Below, piece after piece: positions 10,239 to 17,909 of a stretch of DNA of 38,308 nucleotides. Position 1 is the stretch's first letter; the number at the start of each line of letters is the position of its first letter. Position numbers and translations under genes: made by a program. This stretch comes from Oligoflexia bacterium (GTDB lineage Bacteria; Bdellovibrionota_C; UBA2361; JAFLCA01), in assembly GCA_019694465.1 (NCBI GenBank), contig JAIBBV010000040.1:1-38308 (forward strand). The letters run 5' to 3'. The notes beneath the pieces are model-generated. The model did not search any database. It saw only the letters and a list, made by a program, of their open reading frames with translations, and was not told the origin of the DNA.

Positions 10239-11135
10239 TTACTTATCAGAAACGAGCCCACGGAACTTCATGGTATCAATCATGAGCTGAGTAACTTTGC
10301 ATAAAGCATCCATTAAATGCATTGGAACTGGATATTTCTCCACAGGTGGTAGCTCAACAGGCTTCCAGCTATCCCCGACTCGTCGCATCGCCCAGAAGCC
10401 CTCCCATACACTGACACTAGTTTGGCCAAAGAACTCTCCTACCGCCCTCGCTACGCCTGGATGGTACCAAGCCTTTGTCTTGGGGTCCTCAATGAAATCT
10501 TTGTTGCAGTTTTCTCTGTTGTGCGCCTGATCTGCCATACCAAGCTGTAGCTCTAAGTCATCTCCGCAAAGAATTCCTCCCTCGCTAACTAGTCGGGCGC
10601 AGTTTTTCAAATCTTTTGAAACAGCATCATACGTATGCGCGCCATCAACAAAGACTATGTCGAAGGTATTATCTGCCAGTAGCGGCAATACTTTGTCGCT
10701 CTCACCGCGAAATGGCATCACGATATCGTCAACCTGAGTTGTCTTAATATTGTGGAGAAATAACTCATAAATTTCTCCGCTTTGGGCAGCATGCGCCATT
10801 ACTTCATAGATCGGCGATTCGCCAATTTTGCCAGGGTCAAAGTAAGGGCGCCATGGATCGATGCAAACAACTGTACCGCGAGCCTTGTGGTAAGCTTTTA
10901 GAGAAGCGCCCCAAGTTATTGCTGAACCTCCGGCCCAGGAGCCTATTTCTAGAATTTTAAGGGGGCGATCGCCTGCCAGCTTACCCTGAAGATCAACCAC
11001 GGCTTGCATATAAATGTGGCGCCTCGAATCTCCCTGCCTAGCGTATAAGTGAGTTCCGAAGTACGGGGTTTGGAGCTTCACGCATGCATCATGTACAAGC
11101 TTGTCGGTGATCTCGTAGATATTTTTCTCTTTCAT
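10239..11135 (-). CDS. Class I SAM-dependent methyltransferase (Methyltransf_24 type)
   Basis: About 298 residues. The Rossmann SAM-binding motif is LKILEIGSWAGGSAITW, with the acidic strand-2 motif VVCIDPW and the strand-4/5 segment FDIVFVDGAHTYDAVSKDL followed by GGILCGDD. This pattern is shared by Methyltransf_24 enzymes and cephalosporin-hydroxylase-like proteins, which often methylate sugars or small metabolites. The substrate cannot be inferred. I prefer the ATG at 11135, with GGAG 12 bases upstream, over a TTG at 11162 that has no usable Shine-Dalgarno and would add 9 residues. The gene is convergent with the DUF6502 gene and has no polysaccharide or antibiotic genes beside it. Confidence 0.8.
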   Translation of the reverse strand: MKEKNIYEITDKLVHDACVKLQTPYFGTHLYARQGDSRRHIYMQAVVDLQGKLAGDRPLKILEIGSWAGGSAITWGASLKAYHKARGTVVCIDPWRPYFDPGKIGESPIYEVMAHAAQSGEIYELFLHNIKTTQVDDIVMPFRGESDKVLPLLADNTFDIVFVDGAHTYDAVSKDLKNCARLVSEGGILCGDDLELQLGMADQAHNRENCNKDFIEDPKTKAWYHPGVARAVGEFFGQTSVSVWEGFWAMRRVGDSWKPVELPPVEKYPVPMHLMDALCKVTQLMIDTMKFRGLVSDK

Positions 11136-11162
11136 AAAAAATAGTTGCTCCGCAAACTCCAA

Positions 11163-11636
11163 CCTTCACAAACACTAAGGACATTTCCAAGCAGCGCTTG
11201 GCCTTAGATTAAGATGCCTGTTATGGCTCAAAGTTGGCCTTAAAAAATGAGAGGAAATCTCTAAAGATAGCAGGCACTTAAGTATAACAATGCACACTAT
11301 GAAGGTCTGGAATCACGCCCGTCAGAGGTAGTGCGACCAAACCCAGCCGACGCGTGGTGGCACTACTTAAATCTAGGACCTTATATTAATGGCGAGAAAA
11401 AAGGACTAGTGGTGATTTTTAAAAAATTTGAGCCCCTCGCGACTTACGCTTTACTCGCCTTCCGCTTACTCGCCTTCCGCAGCTCGAATTGGGCTTGCCA
11501 CGATCTCGCTTGCCGAGCCTCTCTTTCATCTTTTCAAAAATGATTGGGGCTGGGTTTATTTATGACATAGGCGATGAGGAAGCAATGCAAGACTAGGTGT
11601 AAGCTAAGCATCTACCAAATGTTCTGGCTCGCTGAT
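11163..11636. other. Intergenic region upstream of the methyltransferase gene
   Basis: About 470 bases with no credible gene. A 70-codon GTG frame (11331-11543) runs through it, but it crosses the tandem repeat at 11451-11480 and resembles nothing. The region should contain the methyltransferase promoter and the 3' end of the lipoprotein gene that stops at 11637. No clear terminator is visible. Confidence 0.4.
11451..11480. repeat. Perfect 15-base tandem duplication
   Basis: The 15-base unit ttactcgccttccgc occurs twice in a row (11451-11465 and 11466-11480) with no mismatches. It is preceded by a diverged cttacgct start. It lies in non-coding sequence and looks like a recent slippage duplication. 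Confidence 0.9.
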
Positions 11637-12443
11637 CTAGCCGACTTGCTCTTCAGTGGCGGTGATCTCCTGTACTGCATCACTACTCGCAGGAACAGAG
11701 ATAGTATCTCCCGCCTCCTGCGGAGTACTTGCGCCGCCCGAGGGGAGCGATCCACCGCCCAAATCAATCTGACCAGCAGATTCTGGCGTATCAGAAGACT
11801 CTGAAGGCTCAGATGGCGGTGGGGTTGGAGCTGCTGGCGATTCATTCTGCGAAGGGAAATTACATACTACTCCATCTGGAGCCGAAGAGTCGCGGTGACA
11901 ATAAGCTGGATTGTAGCGTTTCTTCTTATTTTTCTTGCCTGCGGCTGGGTTAGCATCACTAGCCGCTGGCACTGCGCTCTCAAGCCCAGGAGCAGCAGAC
12001 GAAGAATATTGAGTTTGGCTCACGATTTCTTCATCCCGCACACTGATTACCTGAGCAACGAACTCGTCATTTTTCTTGGTCACAGCAATAACAATCTCGC
12101 TATCATTTTCTGTTAGTCCTTGAACTGAGAGCATGCCGCTAATTGAAGCTGACGTGAATTGAATATTCGCATCTGTGGCTGAAGGCAGTTCTGCCATGAT
12201 GCTAAAAGTTCCATCTGCGGAGGTAAGGGTTGAGTCTGAAGTCTCAAGCAACTCAACTTTTACGCCAGAAACTGGCTGTCCATTTGAATCCTTAACTGTG
12301 CCACTAAAAGTACGCTCTAGCGTATTGGTGCCTTGAATGCCGCCGCCATCGCTACTGCTCCCGCAGCCACTAAGCGAAAAAAGAAGCGCAAAACTTACAA
12401 GGAGGGATAAAATTCTAATTAAACGGGGGGAAGACCTACGCAT
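11637..12443 (-). CDS. Lipoprotein with a carboxypeptidase-regulatory-like (Ig-type) domain
   Basis: A 268-residue predicted lipoprotein. The signal peptide ends at the lipobox LSLSGC (Cys about 27), followed by a Ser/Gly linker. Residues about 42-125 (TFSGTVKDSNGQPVSGVKVELLE, then LTSADGTFSI) match the CarboxypepD_reg or CNA-B-like beta-sandwich that occurs in many surface proteins as a structural or binding module. After that comes a lysine-rich patch (GKKNKKKRYNP), two cysteines (C182 and C194 by rough count) that might form a disulphide, and a long Pro/Ser/Glu/Gly-rich tail of low complexity. The tail suggests a flexible surface stalk or a weakly constrained end. It is divergent from the envelope operon that starts at 12772. 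No enzymatic function is suggested. Confidence 0.75.
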   Translation of the reverse strand: MRRSSPRLIRILSLLVSFALLFSLSGCGSSSDGGGIQGTNTLERTFSGTVKDSNGQPVSGVKVELLETSDSTLTSADGTFSIMAELPSATDANIQFTSASISGMLSVQGLTENDSEIVIAVTKKNDEFVAQVISVRDEEIVSQTQYSSSAAPGLESAVPAASDANPAAGKKNKKKRYNPAYCHRDSSAPDGVVCNFPSQNESPAAPTPPPSEPSESSDTPESAGQIDLGGGSLPSGGASTPQEAGDTISVPASSDAVQEITATEEQVG

Positions 12444-12771
12444 AAGAGACCCACTACACGCCTACACACACTTAGAACCACACTATCTAGAGATCCACCT
12501 AACCTAACCTCTGTTCCTGCATTAATCAGAGATTGCTCCAGCCCTGCACCTAACGCCTTGATATCATGGTTAGTTAGTAAGAGCCGAAAAGGTCGGAGGA
12601 TATAACACCACCCACTTAAAAACTAAGCGATTTCTATGCCAAAATACAGCCAGTTCCGCGCTAATACTGGGGACTGTCAAGAAAGCCAAGCACTTAAGCT
12701 GATAACCCTGGCGCCTAGTCATTTCTACCAGTAAAATCTGCGAAATTTCACGAGCAATTTGTGGAGCCAAT
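12444..12771. other. 328-base divergent promoter region
   Basis: Lies between the lipoprotein gene (minus) and the four-gene envelope operon (plus), so it must hold promoters for both. I see no convincing -35/-10 pair, operator or RNA. The frames that cross it have no family resemblance. Confidence 0.4.
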
Positions 12772-13203
12772 ATGCTGACTTTTTTTCGCTACAAAGCAGC
12801 CAATCTTGCTGCCCTTTACGCACTATTCTCAGTCGCGCAATCGTTTGCTGAGCTGCCACCTGCGCTCCAAATTCCGGATTCACACAATCAAGTAATAATT
12901 CTTAAAGATAGCGGGATAGAGCCAAATCCTTTGCGCATGAAGCTCTCAGATAGCATAGTATTCGTGTTGAACGACTCTAAGGATTCTCTGGCTACTGTCG
13001 TCTTTGACTTTGGCAAAAAGCAAATGCACTGTTCGGGGTCAAATCTTGAAGTAGGAGATGATGGGACTATTCGATCCAAACGACCATTTGGCCCTAGAGA
13101 TTTCGCATCAACTTGCTTCCATGAGAAAGGCGAATATAAGCTAACTGTTTATGGGCTTAAGGCCCGACCGTCTGGTCTAGTTAGCACAATTTTCGTGGAG
13201 TGA
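12772..13203 (+). CDS. Exported cupredoxin-like protein
   Basis: A 143-residue protein with a Sec signal peptide (hydrophobic residues 10-25, cleavage after SFA). The mature part has the cupredoxin strand pattern: VIILKDSGIEPNPLRMKLSDSIVFVLN, then a short loop, then a strand-rich end (GEYKLTVYGL). The usual first His ligand after the Asn is absent. Candidate metal ligands are the MHC triplet near residue 84 and Cys and His in STCFHEKGEY near residue 122. Copper binding is therefore possible but unproven, and it may be a structural variant. The ATG has GGAG 7 bases upstream. It opens the operon that continues with two lipoproteins and TlpA, and its TGA overlaps possible starts of the next gene. 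Confidence 0.6.
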   Translation: MLTFFRYKAANLAALYALFSVAQSFAELPPALQIPDSHNQVIILKDSGIEPNPLRMKLSDSIVFVLNDSKDSLATVVFDFGKKQMHCSGSNLEVGDDGTIRSKRPFGPRDFASTCFHEKGEYKLTVYGLKARPSGLVSTIFVE

Positions 13204-13208
13204 TGGCC

Positions 13209-14372
13209 ATGAAAAAACTTACCGCTATTATCATTTCTTTATTTGCTCTAGCCGGCTGTGGGCCAAAGTTAGTAATTAGCACCCCGGCCAGTCAAAATGA
13301 CATATACTCACTGGCGCTCTTGCCTAGAGAATATCCTGCTACCGTAACCCGCGAGCGTGTCGACTACATTTATTCTGCATTGACAGCAGAGCTACTAGCA
13401 CACGGCTACCAACTTCTTGATGAAACCATTAGCAATCGTTTGTGTAATGCCGGAAATTGCTTTGCCCCAAACTCCCCTGCCCAGCTGCAGGACATTCAAG
13501 CGTTTGTGGACCTAAAAATTGGCTCAGCGTCGCGCAACAATTTTCTAGCTGGCTATTATAACGCTATCTCTGGAACATTGCGCTTAGTTAACACTTCTAA
13601 TAGTGAAATTCTGCGCGTCGAACACACCGAGAGTGAGCGTGGCGGCTTGCTATTTAACTCGGGGCAACTGTTCCGCGGACTCAGCACAACCGCTGACAAC
13701 ACTAGCCCTGAAGCATTTAGTAGACTTGCCGATAAGTTTGCGAAAGTTATCGTCTCCAAACTCCCCGCCGCAAAAAATACGAGTCGGGCGGGAACTCAGG
13801 GCCAGCTTCTAAGAATTGCCAAGGCCAGCGTCTATAGAACCTCTAACTCGAGTGACGAAGTTTGCGTGGATGCCCCCTCCTCTCTCATGGCCTACGCCAT
13901 TTTCGCGCGATCACATGCAACACTAAGGGAAGTGAGCCCAGGTCACTATTGTGGACGCTTCCGCCTAGACGACATACCAGGCCTTGCTGGGCTAGCCGTG
14001 GAAGTTCGCTCTGCGTATGGGGCAAGCGAGCGCCGCGAGCTCTCTGTGCCAGCAACTTCTGCCAGCGCTTGCGATCTACGGGGCAAAGTTGACGGGCGCT
14101 TGGATGATACCGGACGTCTATCAGTTGCCCTGCAATGTAGCAACGACCATGGGCAGACTACCGCTTGCAGCATCGTTCCGCAGGAGTGTGCTGGCCATGC
14201 CTTTAGAATATTTCGCGCCGAAAGTGGCATTGGCCCTTTTCTCAAGTTCGGAGAATTTACTGGACCGAAATGGCTGGCGCCAGAAAAAGCTAAGGGAAAT
14301 TTTCAGATCGTAGCTATTGATAAGAAAGGTGGATTTTCAGTGCCAGTAGCGCTGACACCAAAAGCTTCCTAA
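13209..14372 (+). CDS. Lipoprotein, possibly GNA1162/LpoB-like N-terminal domain
   Basis: A 387-residue predicted lipoprotein beginning MKKLTAIIISLFALAGCGPK, with the lipobox LAGC. I chose the ATG at 13209 because GGAG sits 8 bases upstream. Earlier GTG (13200) and ATG (13203) codons are too close to it. The N-terminal half has an alternating alpha/beta pattern starting SLALLPREYPATV and reaching VIVSKLPAA, which resembles the TolB-N/GNA1162 (DUF799) fold of surface lipoproteins. The second half is beta-rich with paired cysteines, and ends in Ig/FN3-like strands (RIFRAESGIGPFLKFGEF). It follows the cupredoxin-like gene directly and precedes a second lipoprotein with a similar layout. The fold assignment is tentative. 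Confidence 0.6.
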   Translation: MKKLTAIIISLFALAGCGPKLVISTPASQNDIYSLALLPREYPATVTRERVDYIYSALTAELLAHGYQLLDETISNRLCNAGNCFAPNSPAQLQDIQAFVDLKIGSASRNNFLAGYYNAISGTLRLVNTSNSEILRVEHTESERGGLLFNSGQLFRGLSTTADNTSPEAFSRLADKFAKVIVSKLPAAKNTSRAGTQGQLLRIAKASVYRTSNSSDEVCVDAPSSLMAYAIFARSHATLREVSPGHYCGRFRLDDIPGLAGLAVEVRSAYGASERRELSVPATSASACDLRGKVDGRLDDTGRLSVALQCSNDHGQTTACSIVPQECAGHAFRIFRAESGIGPFLKFGEFTGPKWLAPEKAKGNFQIVAIDKKGGFSVPVALTPKAS

Positions 14373-14387
14373 TTGAATGGACTTAGC

Positions 14388-15380
14388 ATGAAAATATTCC
14401 GCTTTCTCTTCATCTTCGCGCTCTGCTCTTGCAGCACAAAAGTTAATCAGGTGCTTAACTTCAACCCCGGTGAACCGCTGCGTGTCGCGGTTATGCCATT
14501 TGCATTTGTTGACTCTAAGGGCGAATTCGCTGAGCCTGATTCTAGTCTTTTAATCGACGACGTTGAGCTAGTCAGCTCACACCCAGCCGCGAATCCAGCG
14601 CAATTCGCCTATATGACCACCCTCCGTGAGTTGGCAAAGACTGGCTTGGATATTGTTCCAGCCTCCGCAGTGGAGGCGAAGCTCTTACATAGTGGATTTG
14701 GCCGCCAAGACCTATCGTTTGAAGTGCCTAAAATATTTGCTACGAGCGCCCAAGACATTTGCCAGAAACTTCTTAGCTGCGACGCTGTCCTATTCGGGAA
14801 AGTTACCGAATGGGATCGTAGCTACTACGCAATTCAATCTGTTAATAGTGTCGGCCTTTCATTAGAGCTGCGTTCTGCACGCGATGGATCTGTCCTATTC
14901 ACATCAAGCATTGAGGATTCTGAGAGTCGGGGCCTAACCAAGGGGCCCACCGGCTTCTCCGACTTAGTGTTGGAGCCAATCAAGGGACTCGACAGTAAAA
15001 TCATCGCCGAGCTAGCGACGCGCAGCATTGAAACAGCCCTTAACCCGCTACGCATTGACAAGCGACCAGAATATCTCCAAACCTCGCCCCCAGCTATTTA
15101 TGCCTCGGCTCATACTTTGCCAAGTGGACGCCTGGGCTCTGCCAATAGTCTTAAGGTTTTGATGTTTGGTTCCCCAAATATGCAGGCTCGTTTCTCCATA
15201 GGCGACGCAGTCGAACAGATCCCAATGGTAGAAAGAGATGAAGGCCATTACATCGGAGAATTTTTCCCGCTCGCAGCAGACTCGTTTAAGGATCAACAAG
15301 TATACGTTTACTTGACCGACACCTACGGCCGCACTAGCAAGCAGCGCCTAGGCAATACGCCAATTACAATTCAACACTAA
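14388..15380 (+). CDS. GNA1162-like (DUF799-type) lipoprotein
   Basis: A 330-residue lipoprotein. From the ATG at 14388 the start is MKIFRFLFIFALCSCS with a lipobox ALCSC. A TTG at 14373 would only lengthen the signal. The core LRVAVMPF followed by FAYMTTLRELAKTGLDIVPASAVEAKLLHSGF and CDAVLFGKVTEWDRSYYAIQSVNSVGLSLELR matches the GNA1162 pattern of a beta-strand, a helix that brings an N-terminal segment to the barrel, and a central V..W strand. The last 100 residues form a beta-rich extension containing LKVLMFGSPNMQARFSIGD. The stop of the previous gene is 15 bases upstream, so it is co-transcribed. Proteins of this family usually act in envelope assembly, and a specific function is not known here. 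Confidence 0.65.
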   Translation: MKIFRFLFIFALCSCSTKVNQVLNFNPGEPLRVAVMPFAFVDSKGEFAEPDSSLLIDDVELVSSHPAANPAQFAYMTTLRELAKTGLDIVPASAVEAKLLHSGFGRQDLSFEVPKIFATSAQDICQKLLSCDAVLFGKVTEWDRSYYAIQSVNSVGLSLELRSARDGSVLFTSSIEDSESRGLTKGPTGFSDLVLEPIKGLDSKIIAELATRSIETALNPLRIDKRPEYLQTSPPAIYASAHTLPSGRLGSANSLKVLMFGSPNMQARFSIGDAVEQIPMVERDEGHYIGEFFPLAADSFKDQQVYVYLTDTYGRTSKQRLGNTPITIQH

Positions 15381-15401
15381 ATAGACAACAGTAAATCACG
15401 T

Positions 15402-15971
15402 ATGTTTTTAATTCCTTGCCTACGCCACACGCATCTACGAATATCGCTAAGTTTTTTGCTGTGTTTCTTAAGCGCCTGCGCGAACAGGACCGCTACGCCA
15501 CCCCCCAGCGATGGCCAGTCAGTCTCGCTGGAACTGCGCGATCTACGCGGCGATCTACATTCCCTCGACGACTACTCTGGAAAGTTCGTGTTCATTCATT
15601 TTTGGGCCAGCTGGTGCATTCCCTGTACCTATGAGCTCGCTCGACTACAACGCTTTGCCGCAGCCCTATCAGGAGAAAAATTCACTGTGCTAGGAATTGC
15701 GGTAGACGATGAGGCTGACGCTGTTATGGACCTAGTTCGTCACTATCGTCTTAGCTTTCCGGTACTACTAGATTCGCATGGAGAAACCAAGCAGACCTTC
15801 GGCCTTTCTGGCTTACCACGTTCAATGCTAATAGGACCAAGTGGCTCGATAGTAGCGATTCTTGACCCACGCACCATGCAGGCAGCACAATTCGTAGATG
15901 GTGCTCGAGATTGGGACAAGCCAGATGTAATTGCTGCTTACAGGCGCTTCATCCAGGCTAGTAAACCATAA
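15402..15971 (+). CDS. TlpA-type thioredoxin-fold lipoprotein
   Basis: A 189-residue lipoprotein (lipobox FLSAC, Cys about 26) with a thioredoxin fold of the TlpA/ResA type. The active-site motif is WASWCIPCTYEL, followed by LGIAVDDEADAVMDLVRHY and the cis-proline loop SGLPRSMLIGPSG. TlpA proteins reduce periplasmic disulphides, often in cytochrome c or copper-site maturation. Placed last in an operon with a cupredoxin-like protein and cysteine-containing lipoproteins, it may keep their cysteines reduced or deliver copper (inference). The ATG at 15402 is 21 bases after the preceding stop. A weak Shine-Dalgarno does not decide the start. Confidence 0.85.
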   Translation: MFLIPCLRHTHLRISLSFLLCFLSACANRTATPPPSDGQSVSLELRDLRGDLHSLDDYSGKFVFIHFWASWCIPCTYELARLQRFAAALSGEKFTVLGIAVDDEADAVMDLVRHYRLSFPVLLDSHGETKQTFGLSGLPRSMLIGPSGSIVAILDPRTMQAAQFVDGARDWDKPDVIAAYRRFIQASKP

Positions 15972-16110
15972 TTATCGGGCTTATCGATTACCCCTGGGGC
16001 ATTCCATTAAATAGATCTAGGACACTGGATGTCACTCGAGACGTTGGCTCTCTAATACTCCTTTTGCATGTTCAATGAGGAAAGATTTATTTTATGCTGA
16101 GAAACTTGCT

Positions 16111-17685
16111 CTACTTAAATAAGTTCAAGCAATGATCCAGGCATTTGTTAATCGCCTTAAAGTACAGAACGGGCGTATGATTGTCTTTGCTAAGCAAGGC
16201 GTCTGACATTTCCAGATGCAGCACTCCACCCTTGTCAGCGTTCCCAAAGTGACCAGAAACGTGAGAGACAACATCGTCATGCAGGAATGCATTTTCTTGC
16301 TTAATTGGCGTAGAGCAATGAAAGGCTTCCGAAATTGGATTCGAATGATCTCCCGAGGCCGAGCAACTAATGGCTTTGTATTTGCGACCCTGCACTGCAC
16401 CAATTCGAACGCGCGGAACAAGCTGGGCCGTATTCGGGTCAAGTAGATAAATGCAGCCTCGAATAAAGCCGGCACGCGGGATTAGTCGACTTACAAGCAT
16501 TGTCAAAGCATCTGTTGACACGTCGCCAGTGAGCATGCGCTTGTAAACTTCTTGAAAGTCCTTCTGCATGGTTTCAGGACAGCGCTTAATATAGGAGTTT
16601 TCCTCAAGTAGCCGTTCTGCATACTCTGCATTGGCTTTCTTAACGGAGCCTTCGGGAGAGAAATCTCGCGCAAACATTTCTCCGCCCACAGCAACAAATG
16701 GGGCACTTAGCTCCTTAATATGCTCAGAGACTCGGCGCATTCCGCCTTCTCCAAGCAACTGCGCTAGCTCACCCTCGACGCTCTTCCACTCTTCAACAGC
16801 TCTGGGGTAATGAACTTTATTGCTAACGCGGGCAAGAATTTCACCCAGCTCACAGAAACGCGCTATGGTGCGCGAACTCTGCCTTCCTGCGGCTATTTCT
16901 ACATTCTCCTTGAAGCTCATTGCTGACTGCTGGGGCCTGTCGACAGGCTGTATCCAGCCCAGTGCTCCCCTGAAGTCTTCCGAGCGATTCCAATTCACGC
17001 ATATTTCAAAGCCCAAATGGGCTGGCAAAAAACCCAAGATGTTCGCCAATTCTGATTCGATATCATTGCCCGAGGTTGATACCGCCAGCACTGCCTTCTG
17101 AAAGGTAGACGGGTAATTCCATGCCACTAACATGAACCCCAGCTGACGAATCATTGCACAAGAATAGGCGAAGTCAGGATCAACCAGATTGCGCCTGGCG
17201 AGAGTCTCTACTGTTCCACAACTTATCAGTGTGTGCCGCAGACGGGAGCTTTGGATGTCCTTCATGTCTTCGAAGCGATGAGATGAGATTTCGCCGTCGT
17301 GTGCTGAAAGGATGGAGGTAAACTCCTCGATCTCCAACTGCCGCAACGCTTGTATTGGATGAACCGAAACTAACTCATCCGGCAGTTTGCCATCCAATTT
17401 TCGAAGACAGTGCGCTAAAAGTGAAAAATCTGATTTAATATCGGCAATTAGATGCTGGCGCCGCTCTTGATAGTAGCCTTCTTTAAGCTTGCGTTGCACT
17501 TGCTCCAAAAGCTGCGAATTTACAGGGAGCCAAGTACGCGAGACGTACTTAACTGCCTCCTTGAGGCGCCGCGCCTGCAAGCCATCTTTACCTGTATGTC
17601 CCGCGTCGAGCATATCTATTGTCCAGCGCCCATGATTTAGACCAACTGCCAGAGCTGAAGCTGGCAGCTTCTGCACTACGTACAA
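16111..17685 (-). CDS. Divergent HDOD-like signalling protein with a GAF-like C-terminus
   Basis: A 524-residue soluble protein. Residues about 45-240 have the helical pattern of HDOD domains (PVNSQLLEQVQRKL, then ADIKSDFSLLAHCLR, later SCGTVETLARR and SCAMIRQLGF), which act as non-catalytic output or scaffold modules in bacterial signalling. The last 120 residues have GAF-like strands (MLVSRLIPRAGFIRGCIYLLD). The start is uncertain: the frame begins with TTG at 17685 without a Shine-Dalgarno, and there is no in-frame ATG until 17616. A frameshift at the 5' end or a true start at 17616 is possible. It is transcribed away from the lipid operon, with which it shares a roughly 225-base control region. 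The ligand and partner are unknown. Confidence 0.5.
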   Translation of the reverse strand: MYVVQKLPASALAVGLNHGRWTIDMLDAGHTGKDGLQARRLKEAVKYVSRTWLPVNSQLLEQVQRKLKEGYYQERRQHLIADIKSDFSLLAHCLRKLDGKLPDELVSVHPIQALRQLEIEEFTSILSAHDGEISSHRFEDMKDIQSSRLRHTLISCGTVETLARRNLVDPDFAYSCAMIRQLGFMLVAWNYPSTFQKAVLAVSTSGNDIESELANILGFLPAHLGFEICVNWNRSEDFRGALGWIQPVDRPQQSAMSFKENVEIAAGRQSSRTIARFCELGEILARVSNKVHYPRAVEEWKSVEGELAQLLGEGGMRRVSEHIKELSAPFVAVGGEMFARDFSPEGSVKKANAEYAERLLEENSYIKRCPETMQKDFQEVYKRMLTGDVSTDALTMLVSRLIPRAGFIRGCIYLLDPNTAQLVPRVRIGAVQGRKYKAISCSASGDHSNPISEAFHCSTPIKQENAFLHDDVVSHVSGHFGNADKGGVLHLEMSDALLSKDNHTPVLYFKAINKCLDHCLNLFK

Positions 17686-17909
17686 TTTCGAGCATTTTCG
17701 AGGCTCGATATTCTACAAAGCAGCAGCTTTGCACTTCTCCAATAAGATATCGGAACAAAAGTTCAAGCGGTTAAGGGGTTTATGCGGGTAGGCTGGGCGT
17801 AGCCATACGCAGTTAATTGCGCATCTACTACTGCGGATTTCTAGTGCTTTCAGTAGGATACCAAAACAAGACCAGCTTTTTGGGTGTCCGAAACTCCTTT
17901 TGTTGCCAC

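Noticed and set aside
11331..11543. 70-codon plus-strand frame starting with GTG
   Set aside because: It crosses the tandem duplication, has no Shine-Dalgarno and no family resemblance.
17817..17909. N-terminal extension of the first ABC half-transporter from a TTG
   Set aside because: The extra 31 residues are not like ABC exporters, and a normal start with MSTST follows.
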